Source of the DNA: Nephrocerus scutellatus
Lineage: Eukaryota; Arthropoda; Insecta; Diptera; Pipunculidae
Direction: 5' to 3'
DNA length: 64,000 bases
Assembly (NCBI GenBank): GCA_947095585.1
Contig: OX352763.1
Span: 16,975,462-17,039,461 of the forward strand
In this document: piece after piece, positions 22,130 through 35,254 of the stretch
Layout of the letters: each line of letters opens with the position of its first letter
Position numbering within the stretch: the stretch's first letter is position 1
Position numbers and translations under genes: made by a program
Notes under the pieces: generated by a model
Databases searched by the model: none
Seen by the model: only the letters and a program-made list of their open reading frames with translations
Told to the model about the DNA's origin: nothing

Positions 22130-24530
22130 CAAGGGTTCTCAGGTTAAGAATACACATCTCGATGGAGCTTTTATGAACGTACTAGTCAAGTTCCCGGCGT
22201 TACATGGGTGTAAAATTTGACACAGGCATTGCCCGCCCCGCATCACCCATTGTCTTACCTTCACTATTCACCTCTGCGACCAAGAAAACTAGAAAGGACA
22301 CTAATATCGGTTAGTTGCATTAATTATATCCAACTTGTAGCATTCGGGTAAGATATCGAACCGGTCATGCCGTACTCCAAAAGCTCCTTTAGGTCGGCAA
22401 AGTAGGGAAGCCTACTAGGACGGCAAAATGTATGAGGGATTCCTAGATTGGCTGTTTGGCCGACCAGTGGCCAGTGATTATGGCAACCACTCTGGAAATA
22501 TCTCCGTGATCTGGAAATCAGCTCGGTGGATTTTTTGATTTTTATGAGAAGGCCACATCGCAATTGGTCAAGTTGTTCCACCTGAACTGTAACGGGAGAA
22601 CACATTCCCTGACAGAGCTCAAAGGACGACAGACTCTCTGTGTAGTCCATGTCCAGTGTGATGCCCTTCTTCGCTAGTACGTCTGCGTCAATGTCGCTGT
22701 GCCCCGGAATCTAAACTAGTGTTTGGCTTATCAAAGCCAGTTCAGCTTGGCACTGCCTGACAAGTTTAGAAGTGTTGCTTTTCGAAATAATGTCTTTGAT
22801 TGCAGATAAGTTGTCGACGCATATGTCAACCCTTCCAGCTATTGTGGTACTATGAGATAAGGCCTGTATGCCTCCATTATTGCTAGGATCTCCGCCTGGA
22901 AAATGCTAGCACATTCAGGTACCTTGTGGGATCTTGAAAGATTAAGGGTCTACCCCTAACTGAGTTAGAGCCTCATGGATGGCATTAATGTGGAGATTGT
23001 TAAAGGCGCCTTATATATCGAGGAAGATGGCAAGAGTGTATTGTTGTGAAGGGAGTGATCAATCGTACGTACTACCTCGTGCAGGGTCGTCTCTGTGGAG
23101 CTGCCTTTAAGATAAGCATGCTTTTATAACCGTATCTTCAAAAATTAGTCTTTAGTGGTAGTCTACAATTTGCTTCAGAGTTTTCAGCAGGGTAGTCTAA
23201 AATCTTCAAATCAAATTCATGACCTCTTCTGCCCGCTTTGGGGATGAACACTACTCGTACTCTTCTCCAAATGCAGAAAGCATACCTAAGTCGTAGGCAG
23301 CTTCTGAAACTATGCATTTGCTAAGACGTCAACACACCTATGGTCTTCTCAAGCATAAAAGGTTGTATGCCATCAAGGCCAGGAGATTTGTACGCAGAGA
23401 AACTGCGAATGGCTCAGGAAATCTTTTCATGGGTTCACTTCGCATGGTGGCCCTTCCTGGCTTTCAGGAGTACCCAGCCGCTAAGCTGAGTACAAGTTTT
23501 TACATGCTGAAAGTGGGCCGTAATTAGAATATCCAGAGATTTGACCGTTGATTCTGACTAACTGCCATCCTGTTAATAAAAAGTTTTTTTTTGGATAGAA
23601 TCTTACATATTCTGACCGACTCTTTGGTGGACTCAATGGATTGACCGTACTTTCGTCGTCGCTTTCTTATATAATTTCAGGCAGTCCGTGTAGGGTTGCC
23701 AGAAATTATTGGTGTAGCAGCTGTTGAACATAGACTTGGACAGTGTACTGAGCTTATCTCGTCTATAACCCCCTCTAAGTGAGTGAATTTTTTGCCCAGT
23801 TTGGTCTGGATAATATTACGGAATATCATCCAGTTCATTCATTCCAGGTCTCCGGCTAAAGGGACAAGTCGAATATTATGTATTTGTGATCAGAATAAGA
23901 GTTACACTGGAAACTGTCCAGTTATCAAACCTGAAGTGAAAGTTGCTAGTAATCACTGTAATATCTACTACCTCCTTCCATCCATTATACAACTCGGAAA
24001 GATAAAGATGGGAGTCCTTCAATTGTTACATATCTTAAGATTCAATTTTATAAGAAAATAAAAGGACTCCCTCCGTTTGTTATGTTGCGAACTTCCCCAG
24101 AGGCTGTTCCTGGCATTGATATCACACCCTATAAGAACGTCCTCTCTTGTATACTTTTCAACTACGTCAGTCTTCTTTTCCTTCTCATTCTCCTTCTTCT
24201 TCTTAGAAAACATTTTTTGATGTGCTCCATAAACTATCCCGCGAGTATATCGGTACAGCGACAATTCATCCTGGCTAGCATACCCGACGTATCAGGATAA
24301 GGATAAAGCACTTACACAACTGACCTTGCCTGAGCATCACGACCAGTTATCTTTAGCCACTGATCATGCAACCCTCGGAACAGGTAACTCGAATTCTTGG
24401 CTTACAGAAGAGCAGTTTACTGGGTATTAGATTTCTCCGTTGCCACAAACCTTTTTCCTTCATCCGTGCTTGGGACCGGCTGTTAACTGTCGAACATCTA
24501 TCAGGCAGAGATCAGGAGGAGTTATAAACA
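22130..24530 (-). mobile_element. R1/I-type LINE, endonuclease + RT + RNase H, decayed
   Basis: Read on the minus strand from 24530 downward: endonuclease block VLIGCDINARNSLWGSS at about 24100-24160, RT entry WRRVRVVFIPKAGRRG near 23220-23290, RT blocks KHAYLKGSSTETTLHEVVRT at about 23070-23125, and an RNase H domain at 22640-22930 (AGRVDICVDNLSAIKDIISK, then IPGHSDIDADVLAKKG). The terminal block is ANLGIPHTFCRPSRLPYFAD at 22385-22460. Order and spacing fit one pol ORF, broken by frameshifts. It starts about 120 bp downstream of WRN in opposite orientation. Confidence 0.85.
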
Positions 24531-25217
24531 TATGAAGTAGAATAAGAAACGATCGAGGTCGCTTGATAACACACCGATTCATATAATGTCTGATTTATGG
24601 TTTTCTTTTTGGAATTTAGTACAATAAACCGAGGATTTGAGTGGGCAGGTGTGGTTTTATAACGCTTACAATAACAATAGAGGAATATTACAAAATTTTC
24701 TAGCCATACAACAATTACAAACCTACACCCGCACTAGACGTGCGGTGCGATCTTGATGAGGTGCGATCTTGATGAAATTTTCTAAATTCTTTGCCTAATC
24801 ATCTATGCAATTAAATAGAGTATCGCTTTTAGAGCAATTGCAAGAGCCCTTAACATTTTTTTTGTTGTAAATGCGTGTACTTGTACTTAATAAACAACAA
24901 ACCCAATCTTCGAGCATTAACAGCACATGAATCCTACTAGCAAAGCCTCGCATACACATAGCGCATATTTTGGAAGAAATTCTCATATCTACATGTTCTA
25001 CATATAATGTGGATTCTCTGGCGGACAGGAAATGCAGCCAAAATATTGCTTTTAATATTCATAACGCTGCAGTGTTATAGTATAGCAGTCTTCTTCAAGA
25101 AAATACATGTACATAGACAACAGAAGGAGTAGGTAGAGGTATCTACGCGCGTAATATCATAATACGAGTATTGTATCGACTTTCACATGAATATTGTATC
25201 AGTGACACGTGACCTAA
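24531..25217. other. no gene or repeat recognised
   Basis: AT-rich sequence with a short tandem duplication (TGCGATCTTGATGA twice near 24749-24780). Nothing else supported. Confidence 0.4.
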
Positions 25218-25506
25218 ATGCTAAATCCGCAGATGAAATGTAAACACTGTGCAAAGACTATCACACTCCTGAGGAGCGATATGGTATCGGAGTATGTGCT
25301 AGTTGTGTTGAAAAGGAAGCATTTCGACGAAGGCGATTGCCAGATTTTCCAGAATGTGGAAAACAATCCTAATAATGTATTGCGAGAAATGATAAATCGT
25401 GCGTGTAAACTTTTGTTTCAATTAAATAAATGTAGATATTTTTTTTTGTAGGTGACGAGCGACACCATTTAGGCCGAACTGATACTGTGGAATGGTTTTG
25501 GCCAAG
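25218..25506 (+). pseudogene. unrecognised two-exon reading frame, possible zinc-finger gene relic
   Basis: A frame from 25218 to 25404 joins in phase to 25452-25506 across a 47-bp GT...AG interval (donor GTAAAC, acceptor TTTTTGTAG). It reads on as CDERHHLGRTDTVEWFWPR to another donor (AAG|GTAAAT). The first exon holds CKHC in one frame and, in another overlapping frame, YGIGVCASCVEKEAFRRRR. Two CxxC pairs could form one zinc finger if a frameshift lies near 25275. I do not recognise the family. It could be a decayed host gene, a real small exon set, or transposon remains. Confidence 0.3.
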
Positions 25507-25979
25507 GTAAATTTAACGAAATGAATTGGCCTTTTGTAGTTATGGTTATTATATAAGTTAGTATTAGTCAAGACATTTTTCCGTCTTGTTGATATCTCGA
25601 CGAGATCAATGTCAACTATGTCTTCAAAGAAATATTGATATTGGAGCGCTAAAGATCACCGTTTAAATTACCGCGAGTTTCGATGATGCCCAATAACATC
25701 CAAGAGTGTGTTAACCCCATAAAACAGTGAATTTTTGCGACAATTTAGCCTATTGACAAAACCATTAAGAAAACAATGCCATCACTGTGAGAACGGGTCA
25801 GCTTACCACTGTTCTACTTAAAGCCCAATCACCATCAGTTGTTCAAGCGTTGGTCTATCAGTCCTATCGGAATTACGATGCAATAGGTAACATAGGTTGC
25901 TTGCGATGCCAATGAGCATCATGATGTCTGGGGTAGTAGTGGCATCAATAGAAGGGGTGAGTGTCTTTTAGAATATCAT
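25507..25979. other. no gene recognised
   Basis: AT-rich spacer between the two-exon frame and the LINE fragment that follows. No coding or repeat signal identified. Confidence 0.35.
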
Positions 25980-27480
25980 CATGTAGATATTGTTAATTAA
26001 GGCTCTGAATGCGATTCGCGAGAAGGTACTTGACCTCACACTCTGGCATGTATCCAAGGAAGTCTCGGTGTCTGACCAACAACACATCAAGTTCGACATT
26101 TCCGGCAAATCGGCACATGCTTCTTCTAGATATGATCTTATGTTCACGGACTCAGAAACAGTAGCGGAACGAATCCATAAGGCACTCGTTAAGGATCATG
26201 CAAATATTGTGGATTTCCAAAAAAATACCGATGGCACCTTCACGGCGAACCGTGAGGATAAACTTCAAACCCTACTTCAGGTACATTTCCCAGGAAAGTC
26301 TACTCGTGTACTTGTGTAACATACGCGTACCCGAACGAGCATCTAACCAAAGAGTCCGTATTTGTTAGTAGAGTAAATAGTTTACCGGGTAAAATGTTTA
26401 GTCCGGATATGGTTAAATGGGTCATAGGCTCATTCAAACCATTTATTGCCCCTGGCGTTGATGGCATCCTTCCAGCTCTTCTGCAGGAGGTAATCGATCC
26501 TGCTAGATATTTTAAAGTCAGCTACAACTGGGGGTACATGCCGACTACCTGGAGAAAGGTAAATGTAATTTTTCTCCCCAAACCAGGCAATAGGCGTAGT
26601 GAGCTGCCTAAATCCTATAGGTCTATAAGTATTACATCATTTGTCCTTAAAACCATGGAGAGAGGCTGGCTAGATTTGTCTACCCCCCACTGCTTTCAAG
26701 TCAGTTTAAATACACTATTTTCACTATTGTGAAAAAGATAAAAGGAAGTAGCTTTGTCTGCATTCCTTGATTTTGAGGGCGCATTCGATAACACTGGCTA
26801 CGACTCAATAGCAAGACCAATTAGAAGCAGAGGTATCAAAGACTCGACCAACTAATGGATAAAAGCCATGCTGGAAAGTCGAGATATTAGTTCCCCGTCA
26901 GTAGGAGTGTGTGTGTCTGTGACCGCAGTTAAGGGTTGTCCTCTCTCCCCTTCTGTAGTCACTAGTCATCGAAAATCTTCCAGTCGACCTACATAGATCA
27001 GGCTACATCGCCATTGGTTATGTGGATGACTTGGCGATTCTTGTTAGTGGTAAGCACGGCATGACCATTTCTAGTGTTATGCAAGGTGATTTGCAACACG
27101 TCTTAGAATGGTACAGCAGAGTCCCATTATTACGTACTCGGCCATCGTTTGGTGGGCAAAAGTTCTTTAACGGATAACGGCAACTAAGTTTCAGAAGCTG
27201 CAAAGAATTGCCTGCCTCGGTATCACAGGTACCATGCGTACCTGCCCTACGGCAGTATTAGAAGCTGTCATTGCTTTTTCCAATACAAATCTTCATTAAG
27301 AAGACGGACGCTAGTTGCGCTATTAATCCCATTATTTTCATGCTATTGAGATCTGCGCTAGGCTAAACCTTAGTAAATGTATTAAGGGCGCTAAGATATA
27401 TACCTTTTCAGATAGCCAGGAAGCACTTAGAGCGTTGTCGTCCGATCTAATTACTGTATATCAATAAATGCTTTTCCTAC
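25980..27480 (+). mobile_element. R1-type LINE fragment, RT region, decayed
   Basis: A pre-RT linker (VSDQQHIKFDISGKSAHA at about 26070-26125) is followed by RT blocks: FKPFIAPGVDGILPALLQE at 26430-26490, WRKVNVIFLPKPG at 26551-26590, SYRSISITSFVLKTMER at 26610-26665, DFEGAFDNT at about 26770 and a YVDD catalytic box at 27019-27030. QRIACLGITGTMRTCPTAVL marks the C-terminal side at about 27200-27260. Frames are broken between blocks. Confidence 0.85.
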
Positions 27481-27584
27481 AAAAAAATCCTTAATCTAGA
27501 CAAGGACAAGGTCAGTTGGGTGGGGGTCGGTAGGCGGGTTGTCAGTGGACGGGAGCTCAGTTGGGTGGGTGTCAGTAGTATGGG

Positions 27585-27616
27585 ACAGCCGGGAAACGCC
27601 GGGTATTTCCGCTAGT
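27585..27616 (+). mobile_element. candidate Helitron 3' terminus
   Basis: GACAGCCGGGAAACGCCGGG forms a small CCGG...CCGG hairpin followed by TATTTCCGCTAG then T. A short hairpin just before CTRR with a 3' flanking T is the known Helitron 3' end pattern. The 5' TC end and any Rep/Hel coding sequence were not seen, so this is tentative. Confidence 0.3.
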
Positions 27617-28699
27617 TTAAATATAAATCTCAGTAATATTGTATATAAAAGTTAGGTATAAAAAAGTTATATGAGGGGAACTTGTATATAGCAGTTATAC
27701 GTGTGAAACTTGTATACAAATTGTGTATAACAGTTATACGTGTAGAACTCGTTTTTAGGAAGATTGTACCAGTATGATAAATTAATCTTTATTTTGGAAT
27801 TCAACGAGACTACTTGAAGAGTCGAAAAGTACAAAGAGCTACCGCCTATGGGAATAAAAGGGTTATAGGTGACTAATAAGTAATCACCAGTGTAAATTTC
27901 CTAAATTGTTGCTATTTGCGAATTAAAGTTCTAATTTGTGAATAAATTTGAGCTTATGTGTTTCTATTTCCAAAATCCATTACGAACTCTAGAAAGCCTA
28001 AACTTTGGAACAATATCATTCAATCATCATCATATCAATGTCGGCATAAAGAGGTGGTTAAGAGTTTCTTTTTTCTTATATTTTTGGGAAAACTTCATTT
28101 TAAAATCAATAACCAATAGTAATTTTGAATCAAGCGTTTTTATAAAACCCAAGCAAGTCTAAAGCAAACACAATTCATCAGAAACTTAAGCAAAACTTGT
28201 GGATGTTTCTCACATTATTACCATGAGAACCGCTACAAAGAATATCTATTTTAGTTACTCTCGCAGCATCGCATAGACTGTTCATCGTTTTACCATAAAT
28301 TGGAATTTAATTTTTGCTGATGCTTCGCTACTTACATTTTCTGTTAATAATTGAATTCTATAAGAAAAACAATGAATGTAATAACGTGAAAATATTATTG
28401 ACATTTAATATACGTGAGCTCTAGCTGGTAGTTTCCGACAATGCGATATTCTGCAATAAAAATCTTTATTTTTCTCCTTTTTGGTATCAATGGATTCAGA
28501 ATAGCTCCTTTGGATGTTTGATAATGATGTTTGATATCTTATAGTTTAATATAGCGCTGTGTGTAGAAATTCGGGGTTTGTATCTACTAACGATTTCCAG
28601 AGAACCACCATCCATCGTACTGAAAAATATCATCATATTGAAACATAATTTTTCTTTAAGAGTCTTCTTTCAAGATTCTTCTATTTGGAGTGGTTGGAA
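27617..28699. other. no gene recognised
   Basis: AT-rich. A loose repeat of GTATA...AGTTATACGTGTG-AACT occurs at about 27690-27750. Nothing coding. Confidence 0.4.
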
Positions 28700-30180
28700 T
28701 TTATTTAGCACATTTTTTCCGCATGACCGATGTCTACATCAAAACTAAGTGGGGAACGAGCTGCTGATATGCCTGAAAAGGGAGGGCTGCAGAGGATTGC
28801 TTATGCGGATGACGTTGCTATTGCCCATTAAGGTGCTTTCCTTAATATCTTAAGGAACTCCTACAGAGGCTCTTAACAAGCTAACTATAGTTGGGCAGAT
28901 CGTTGTCGTTTGGGAGTAAATCCCCATAAAAGAGAACTTCTCCTCTTCACTAGGAAATATAAAATTCCACATGTTGACCACCAACCCTCTATAAAGGCAT
29001 AAGCTTATCCTTCTCTGAGTAAGCCAAATATCTGGGTATTATTCTGGACCAAAAGTTAAGCTGAAAACCTAATATACAAGAAAGAGTTTTTAAAGCTACA
29101 GTGGCACTCTTCTCTTGCAAAAAAAACAATGGTAAATACGGGGTTTTCAATCCCATATCATTGGCATTATATTTATTGGTAATAAGACCTACACTTCTAT
29201 ACGTGAACTGCCTTAGATAAAGCGGTATATCGTGACAAGCTAAGCAAAGTCCAAATATCAGCTTGTTTATGTATGAACACTTCACACAACTCCCTCCGCC
29301 GCACTACACATTCTGTTCAACCTTATACCAATCGAGGCTAGCGCAGCTTTTCGCCTCAGTGCAATCTTCCAGTAGACCAAGAGTGAAATCGGACATTCCT
29401 CGATTCTGAGTTTATTCAGGGGTCCATCAAGGAACATAGACTACACCATTCCGCAACTACAGTTCGCCAATAACTTCCAAGTCACTATTCCCTCCCAGAT
29501 CGTTCTGGGAGGAACGTGCTCTCTTGGAAGATTACTCGATCCACTTCTACACTTAATATTAGTCCCTCTTTTTGTCTTTCCAAACACTGCAGTGTTTACC
29601 AATCAGAAATCACTGCGATAAAGGAAGTACTGTGTTGGGTGAAGAAAATGTTATATCCGCTAAGGATATCCGCATTTTCTCGCTGCTCTACTTAAATCCC
29701 TAGAATCAGTCTCTACGAACTCTATTATCGCTCTAGACTGTGAAAACTAACATTAGGTGGTCAAACGGAATAACTTGCGTAGCGTCAAAACAGATCTGGC
29801 CTAGGCTGAATCCGAAGCTCGTCAAGTATTTAATCTCTCTAAACAGATTGCGCATAGGTGCCACAATGCCAATGACTTCTGCAGAAGATGCATAAACGAG
29901 GAGGAGGAAGAGACCATTCTTCACATTTTCTGCACATAGCGTACCGCTTTCTCTAAGACGTAAGCTCCATCTGGGAACGTTCTTTAACAATGCCCTAAAT
30001 GATTTGTCATAAACTGGCATTAGAAGCCTTGTACGATTCATTTGAAGCTCCAACTGGTTAAACAAGTAGGGTGAAAAATCTTTGCGATTCATGTGGTATC
30101 ACAAAAATTCGACCACCAGTGGTCGATGTGGGTCGGTATGCTGCCGACAACCACCCCAACCTTACCTAACCTAGTGGTAT
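28700..30180 (+). mobile_element. Jockey/R1-type LINE, RT end, RNase H-side region and 3' end
   Basis: YADD box at 28802-28813 (AYADDVAIAH), then LGVNPHKRELLLFTRKYKIP at 28915-28975 and AKYLGIILDQKLS-type sequence near 29030. A cysteine/histidine-rich terminal block (HNANDFCRRCINEEEEETILH) runs from about 29860 to 29930. The 3' end reads ACCACCCCAACCTTACCTAACCT at about 30150-30172, an AACCT-rich tail seen again in inverse at 38,668. Many frameshifts. Confidence 0.8.
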
Positions 30181-30620
30181 CGCTTGAAACGAGACTGCGT
30201 ACAGAGCACTTATGTGGAGTCAAATGGGACAATTGCCACGGACAATATTGGTACGAGTAAAAAACAGCTCGATTCCACTATAAGAGTACCCCTGCCTTCA
30301 GACAGATTAAGAGATTATTCAAGGCATATTCTTATAAGAAGTCATATCTGTGAGAAAGGAGCCTATGAGAATACTAGTTGGTTTCTAACGGGCTGTTTGC
30401 CTGACTGAGTTCAGGCTCTACCTGAAGACGGATGAGACAACATTGCGAATAATATGAGACATCATTGGGATATCTTTTGCCTAGCAAGGTTTAAAAACTC
30501 GTGCACAAGGAAGTACTTAAGGATGATGCATTGCCTCGGTTAATAGCAATTAGGTCACTAAAGGCCGCATTGTACGCCATTGCAATTGATTAGGGCTCTC
30601 TTCAAATACAAAAAGACTCA
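30181..30620 (+). mobile_element. second LINE fragment, C-terminal region
   Basis: Frames give SSIPL-EYPCLQTD near 30270-30305 and DETTLRIICEIIGISFA at about 30430-30482. FKNSCTRKYLRMMHCL follows at 30490-30535. This is the conserved post-RNase H terminal block of R1/Jockey-type polyproteins, directly abutting the 3' end of the previous element. Confidence 0.6.
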
Positions 30621-31749
30621 TACTAATTATGAGGAATGAATAGCCCGACTCTGTATTTCCGCATTTGTAAAGCATTATTGCAGTTCAAGTGCTTTTTGTG
30701 AATCATGTAATAAATGAAGAAGTTAACTGTTCCGCGTGTAGGGCGTGTATAGCAAAATAATTTCTGGCACAGAGTACAATAAATATTTTTTCATTTGGTT
30801 GGTCAATTTAAGCAATTTTGTAAGTTAACAAATTTTTTGTCTTGCATCCATGCATGATTCCACTATTTCAGCATAACATTAACATTTCATATCTGATCAT
30901 TGTTTTCCTGCTGGAGGGGTTATTTTCAATCGTTATATGATTCAACAATAAATGTTACTTGTGTCTGAACTTTTTCATCTTAAATTTGTTTAAATCGAAC
31001 TTTATTTTTTTACAATAAAAGGACATTATAGAAAATTATATTTGACATTTTTATCCATTTAAATATGTAACTGACTTTTGCAGCAGATGAATTTTATAGT
31101 AATATTAGGTATGCCCACGGCTCCGAGCTCAAACTTTTATCGACTTGATTTACTATTATCTTCACTGTTTATTCCTTATGTTACCTAACGTAAAAATATA
31201 TATACTTATCAATGAATTAAAAAAAAATCATGTTAGTCAGAAGAGTGGTTCTCGAGTTATGTACGGACATACAGAGAGGAAGAGAGACGTTGCGTTTTAT
31301 ATATTATATTTTATAATAATTATATGCACATGTCGTCCGGATACACATATGCATACAATAACCAGAGATCGATTTATGTCGACAAGGGTTCTGAGTAAAA
31401 TTCTAGACATACTTTATTAGATAAATTATTTGATTTTGCTTTCTTTCTATTGCACAATACGAAATTTCCTTAAAAAATCGTTGGCAAATAATATTTATTA
31501 CCTTAATAAATTCCAATTGCATAATATATGGATATAGAAGCTTCCTGTTTGGTGAATTTTATCTTTTGTAAACTTATATCTTTTAAATAAATTAAAAATT
31601 TAATTAATTTGTACATTTCTTTTGGCCCAAACATTGCCAGTTTTTTTTTTGGCTTATGAATTTTATCAGCTTTTACATATTTACTTTCGGTAAAGAGCTA
31701 GTTTGATTGATTGAGGGATTGAGGGATGTTGTAGTAGTGCGACCGATAC
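30621..31749. other. no gene recognised
   Basis: AT-rich spacer with short random open frames only. Confidence 0.4.
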
Positions 31750-32560
31750 GGACCTTTTGCGCTTCCCCCGACTTTTGCTCTAGGGATGGTGTATATTGAT
31801 AAATCCATATCAATTGCTCTTAAGAACATAGCGATGTAAGTGGAAAGATCGTGTATGATCCCACATGGTTTCTTCTCTGATGGATTGTTGCACCGCATTT
31901 GTTGACAAGGTGTCATTGGGTCTTCTTCGCCTCTTCATACAACTTGCAGCTGCCATCCTCTGCTAGTCCTGATTTTCTTATGTGTCACTCTGCAATGGAA
32001 TGGTCAGTACCAGTACTATCCCAGAACTCATTAGGTTGTAGTTCTCCAACATTTCCTTTGTATTCTATACGCAAGGTTGGTTTTTCCATCTTACGGCTAC
32101 AGCTCTGTTGCTTCCATTCTTCGCCTATTCTTCCACATTATGTAACATTCTGCACTTCACAATGTCCTGTCCCTACTAGCGGAGTTTCCTTATGTGTCAG
32201 TCTGCAATGCAATGGTCAGTGCCAGTATTAAAACATACCTGATTAGGTTGTAGTTCCCCAAAATTTCCTTTGATTTCCATACGCTCGGGGGGTTTTTTCA
32301 TCTTATGGCTACAGATGTCGCTTTTATTCTGCGCCTCTCCTCTCGTATTATGCGAAATTCTGCACAACACAATATTCTGTGCATACTAGCGGAGTTTCTG
32401 CTCCCTTGTTCGCCAGCTCATCCGTCGCCTCGTTGTCTAAAATACAGATGAGTCCCAGCATCAATTATAGGAATACTTTGTTTTTCTATATCTAAGTCTA
32501 TTTAGTTTTACCCTATACTCCTCTACCAGTCTTGACGTGCTGAGAAATAGATCCAGGACC
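31750..32560 (-). mobile_element. LINE RNase H fragment with internal duplication
   Basis: Minus-strand reading gives an RNase H terminal signature (DNEATDELANKGAETPL) around 32390-32440, with partial frames either side. A 212-bp segment inside is tandemly duplicated (separate entry). Confidence 0.6.
31977..32397. repeat. tandem duplication, period 212 bp, two units
   Basis: CTTATGTGTCA begins units at 31977 and 32189, and each ends with ACTAGCGGAGTTTC. The units differ at many positions, so the duplication is old. It lies within decayed LINE RNase H sequence. Confidence 0.85.
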
Positions 32561-34147
32561 CTTATATCTTTCCCGTTGTTTCCCGTAGGTATTCGGTATA
32601 CAGTTTCAAACCTGATTTACTTCTTGGTTAAGTTATGGGATACTTGCTTCTGAAATCAGCATGGCAAGTGAATCCACTTCTCTTCTTCAATTGGCATATG
32701 TAATTTTGTTCAATGCTTAAACTTAGCTTGGATTTGCTTGCCACCACTGCATATCTGGGAGCTGTCCAAGGATCCATCACTGCTGTGGGCCAGGTGCGCC
32801 TGGCCCCTGTTGTTAAGACACATGTTAGTTTGTGGCGAACTTCGTGCAACAACTTGGACCTTTTCGCTTTTACCCAAGAGCTGAAGTGAAACAATCATTA
32901 GATGGAACTTAACTGCAGTGATTGGGCACTAAAAGATGTGCTAAAACAGAGAATAGAGTAGACTTCAAGCCACTAAATTTATGATAAGGCAAAAGTCTTA
33001 AAACTTTAAAATTATTTTAATTTACTATCTAATCGAATCTTGAAAGATTTTTTTTTTATATTTTCAACAATTTCTGTGCACTTTTGCTCGAAAATTTCAT
33101 TCATTTCGTTGAAAAATAACAGTAAAAGAAAATCAAGAATTGCAAAAGGGACAATTATTGCGTATACATCGCATCGTATAAACAATCTTTATAGTAACGA
33201 GATGCAACAATAGTTTTGAACTATTTTCAAGTTATGAATGAACTGATATTTGCAAATATCAAATAATAAAGTTAGTATCCTTAGATTTTGAAAATTTAGC
33301 TTATAACAAAATAAATTTGTAAATTTAACTTATAACAATAATAATTGCAACCGTAATAAAAAGTTCTAAAACCTTATTATGTTTTGAGTAGTATATTTTT
33401 CACTTTATTTATTAATATTTTCATTCATTATGATTTATGTGTGAAAGTCTAAATACCGCAATCTCGAGGTGTAGGGTGTGCCAACGACCATATAATCACG
33501 TTAATAGTACATTTTATTAACGCTCCCAAGGCAATAACTTAATTTGCAAGTACCATAATGAGTTGTATTATGCATTCGTATTTTACTTTATGCGAAATTT
33601 GTATCTATCTCCCTGCCCCGCATGTATCGGTATAGCATACAATAAGAGCCAGTACTGATCCTTGCAATTATTTGCCGGTGAGCGTGAGCCCCGCTGGCTC
33701 ATTCGATTACATCCCAAATATGAAGTGAACAATTCATTCTTTATTGCTCTGATGCTCTGATGCAGCGCTCGAATAATTATTTTAATTATTGTCACTGTTC
33801 ACTGGTTGGTTATGTACAATTTTACAATGTCGTAGTGATTCAGTGTACTGTGTACTGTACATAAATAATATGTACATATGCAATACTGGCTGGCGGTGCA
33901 CGTTTTAATATTTTTACTTATTCAATTTGAATTAAATTTAACACATTTTGGATGCTCAATTATTTAGGCGTACTTGTTGGAAATAATAAATAAAAAATAT
34001 TATAATTATGTTATTGAAATGCTTAATTTAATAAAACAAAAATCGGCACCGTTTTTTACTGCTGAATGGTTCATTTTGAAAAAAACACGATTTTTTAAGA
34101 AATATTAAGGTAAGCATCTATAGGATATCATGTGCTATAACTGTTTT
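32561..34147. other. no gene recognised
   Basis: Very AT-rich. Open frames at 32628-32898 (minus) lack recognisable motifs or splice partners. Confidence 0.4.
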
Positions 34148-34200
34148 AATTACCATAGACCATTGTAGTCCAAGGCCTAGCTTCTCGCTACCATTTGTGG
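34148..34200 (-). mobile_element. SINE 3'-end fragment (copy E)
   Basis: GTCCAAGGCCTAGCTTCTCG and the neighbouring ACCATTTGTG match the 3' region of the SINE family described at 36,849. The tRNA-like head is missing. Confidence 0.6.
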
Positions 34201-35254
34201 AATTGTGGAACGCAATAGCCAGATAAACCAAGGTTCAGAACGACGTCAGAACGGTGCCAAAAGCATGGGTTCAAGCCACACGCAAGGCAAGCCTTGCCTT
34301 GCTGATACACTGATAGCACAAAGGAAGTCTCTTGGTAGTTGGTAGAACAGAGCAATACTGAATAAGAAAGCTTACCTTTCAACAGTTTGGCTCTCGGGCT
34401 AACTATTCCGTTGTACTTTGCTAAGTACATAAATTGAGTTCCTCTTTTTTCGGCACAGTGTTAACACACTTGCCTACCGAACGTACCGTTTGACCGATCT
34501 CTCTGCTTTCGAGCAATTGTAGACATTTCGTCTTAGGGAAGTCCTACTAATTATTTTTCGTTTCGGGCAAGACTAGTGGTTGTACGAGTTCCCCGCCGCA
34601 ACCGCTAATCTTACCATGAACGCGCTGGCCAATTACTTTCGTAGTCGTGGAAGTGTACGAGCTTTCCGCCGTACTCACTATACTATAGGCGACCGAAGGA
34701 CTGGACGCAACGTTATGTATGCTCTAGTGTACACTTGCTAACAGTCACACTCCCACCAGTTTGACCACGAGACACGATCGCCTTACGGACATACGCGCCT
34801 CACGCGCCACACGCGTCACAATTGTTTTAAAACTAGTGCCATAAAATGCTGACTGGTAGAAGCCGAGGTATACGGGTTCCTACCAAAAACTTTCCACTAC
34901 GATACGACACGACAAACAAATGTACAAACGTACAAATGTACACACGTTCGCTGAAAAACTTTCATGTCCTCTGTATATAGACTTCGCCCTTCGGGCTCGC
35001 AATAAGGAAGGAGAAAAGAAAACTAAAATAAAAATAAAGAGAAGATCGTAGTACCGAAATAAAACTAATATTTCCATAACACCACCGAAAACATGAACCC
35101 TGGGTGACCGGCGAGCGTCACACGAGCAAAGCTCGTTACGCATGTTGTATAAAAAATAATTTAAGTGCCAAGCTTTGAGATTCTCTTTGTTTTGTATCAT
35201 ATCGTAACTTCGTAACTTTACGTAGCGGAGAAAAAGTTATTGGTGGCACTCAAT
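34201..35254. other. no gene recognised; contains CACGC-family repeat
   Basis: Two related short blocks (GTGGTTGTACGAGTTCCCCGCCGC and GTGGAAGTGTACGAGCTTTCCGCCG, near 34576 and 34648) suggest an old duplication. No coding sequence supported. Confidence 0.4.
34795..34890 (+). repeat. CACACGC repeat family, copy
   Basis: CGCCTCACGCGCCACACGCG is followed by CAATTGTTTTAAAACTAGTG and TGACTGGTAGAAGCCGAG. The second half matches 55,545-55,605 closely, which places both in one dispersed family. Confidence 0.7.

Noticed and set aside
32628..32898. Overlapping minus-strand frames of 62 and 88 codons
   Set aside because: No recognised domain; adjacent to LINE debris and without gene context.
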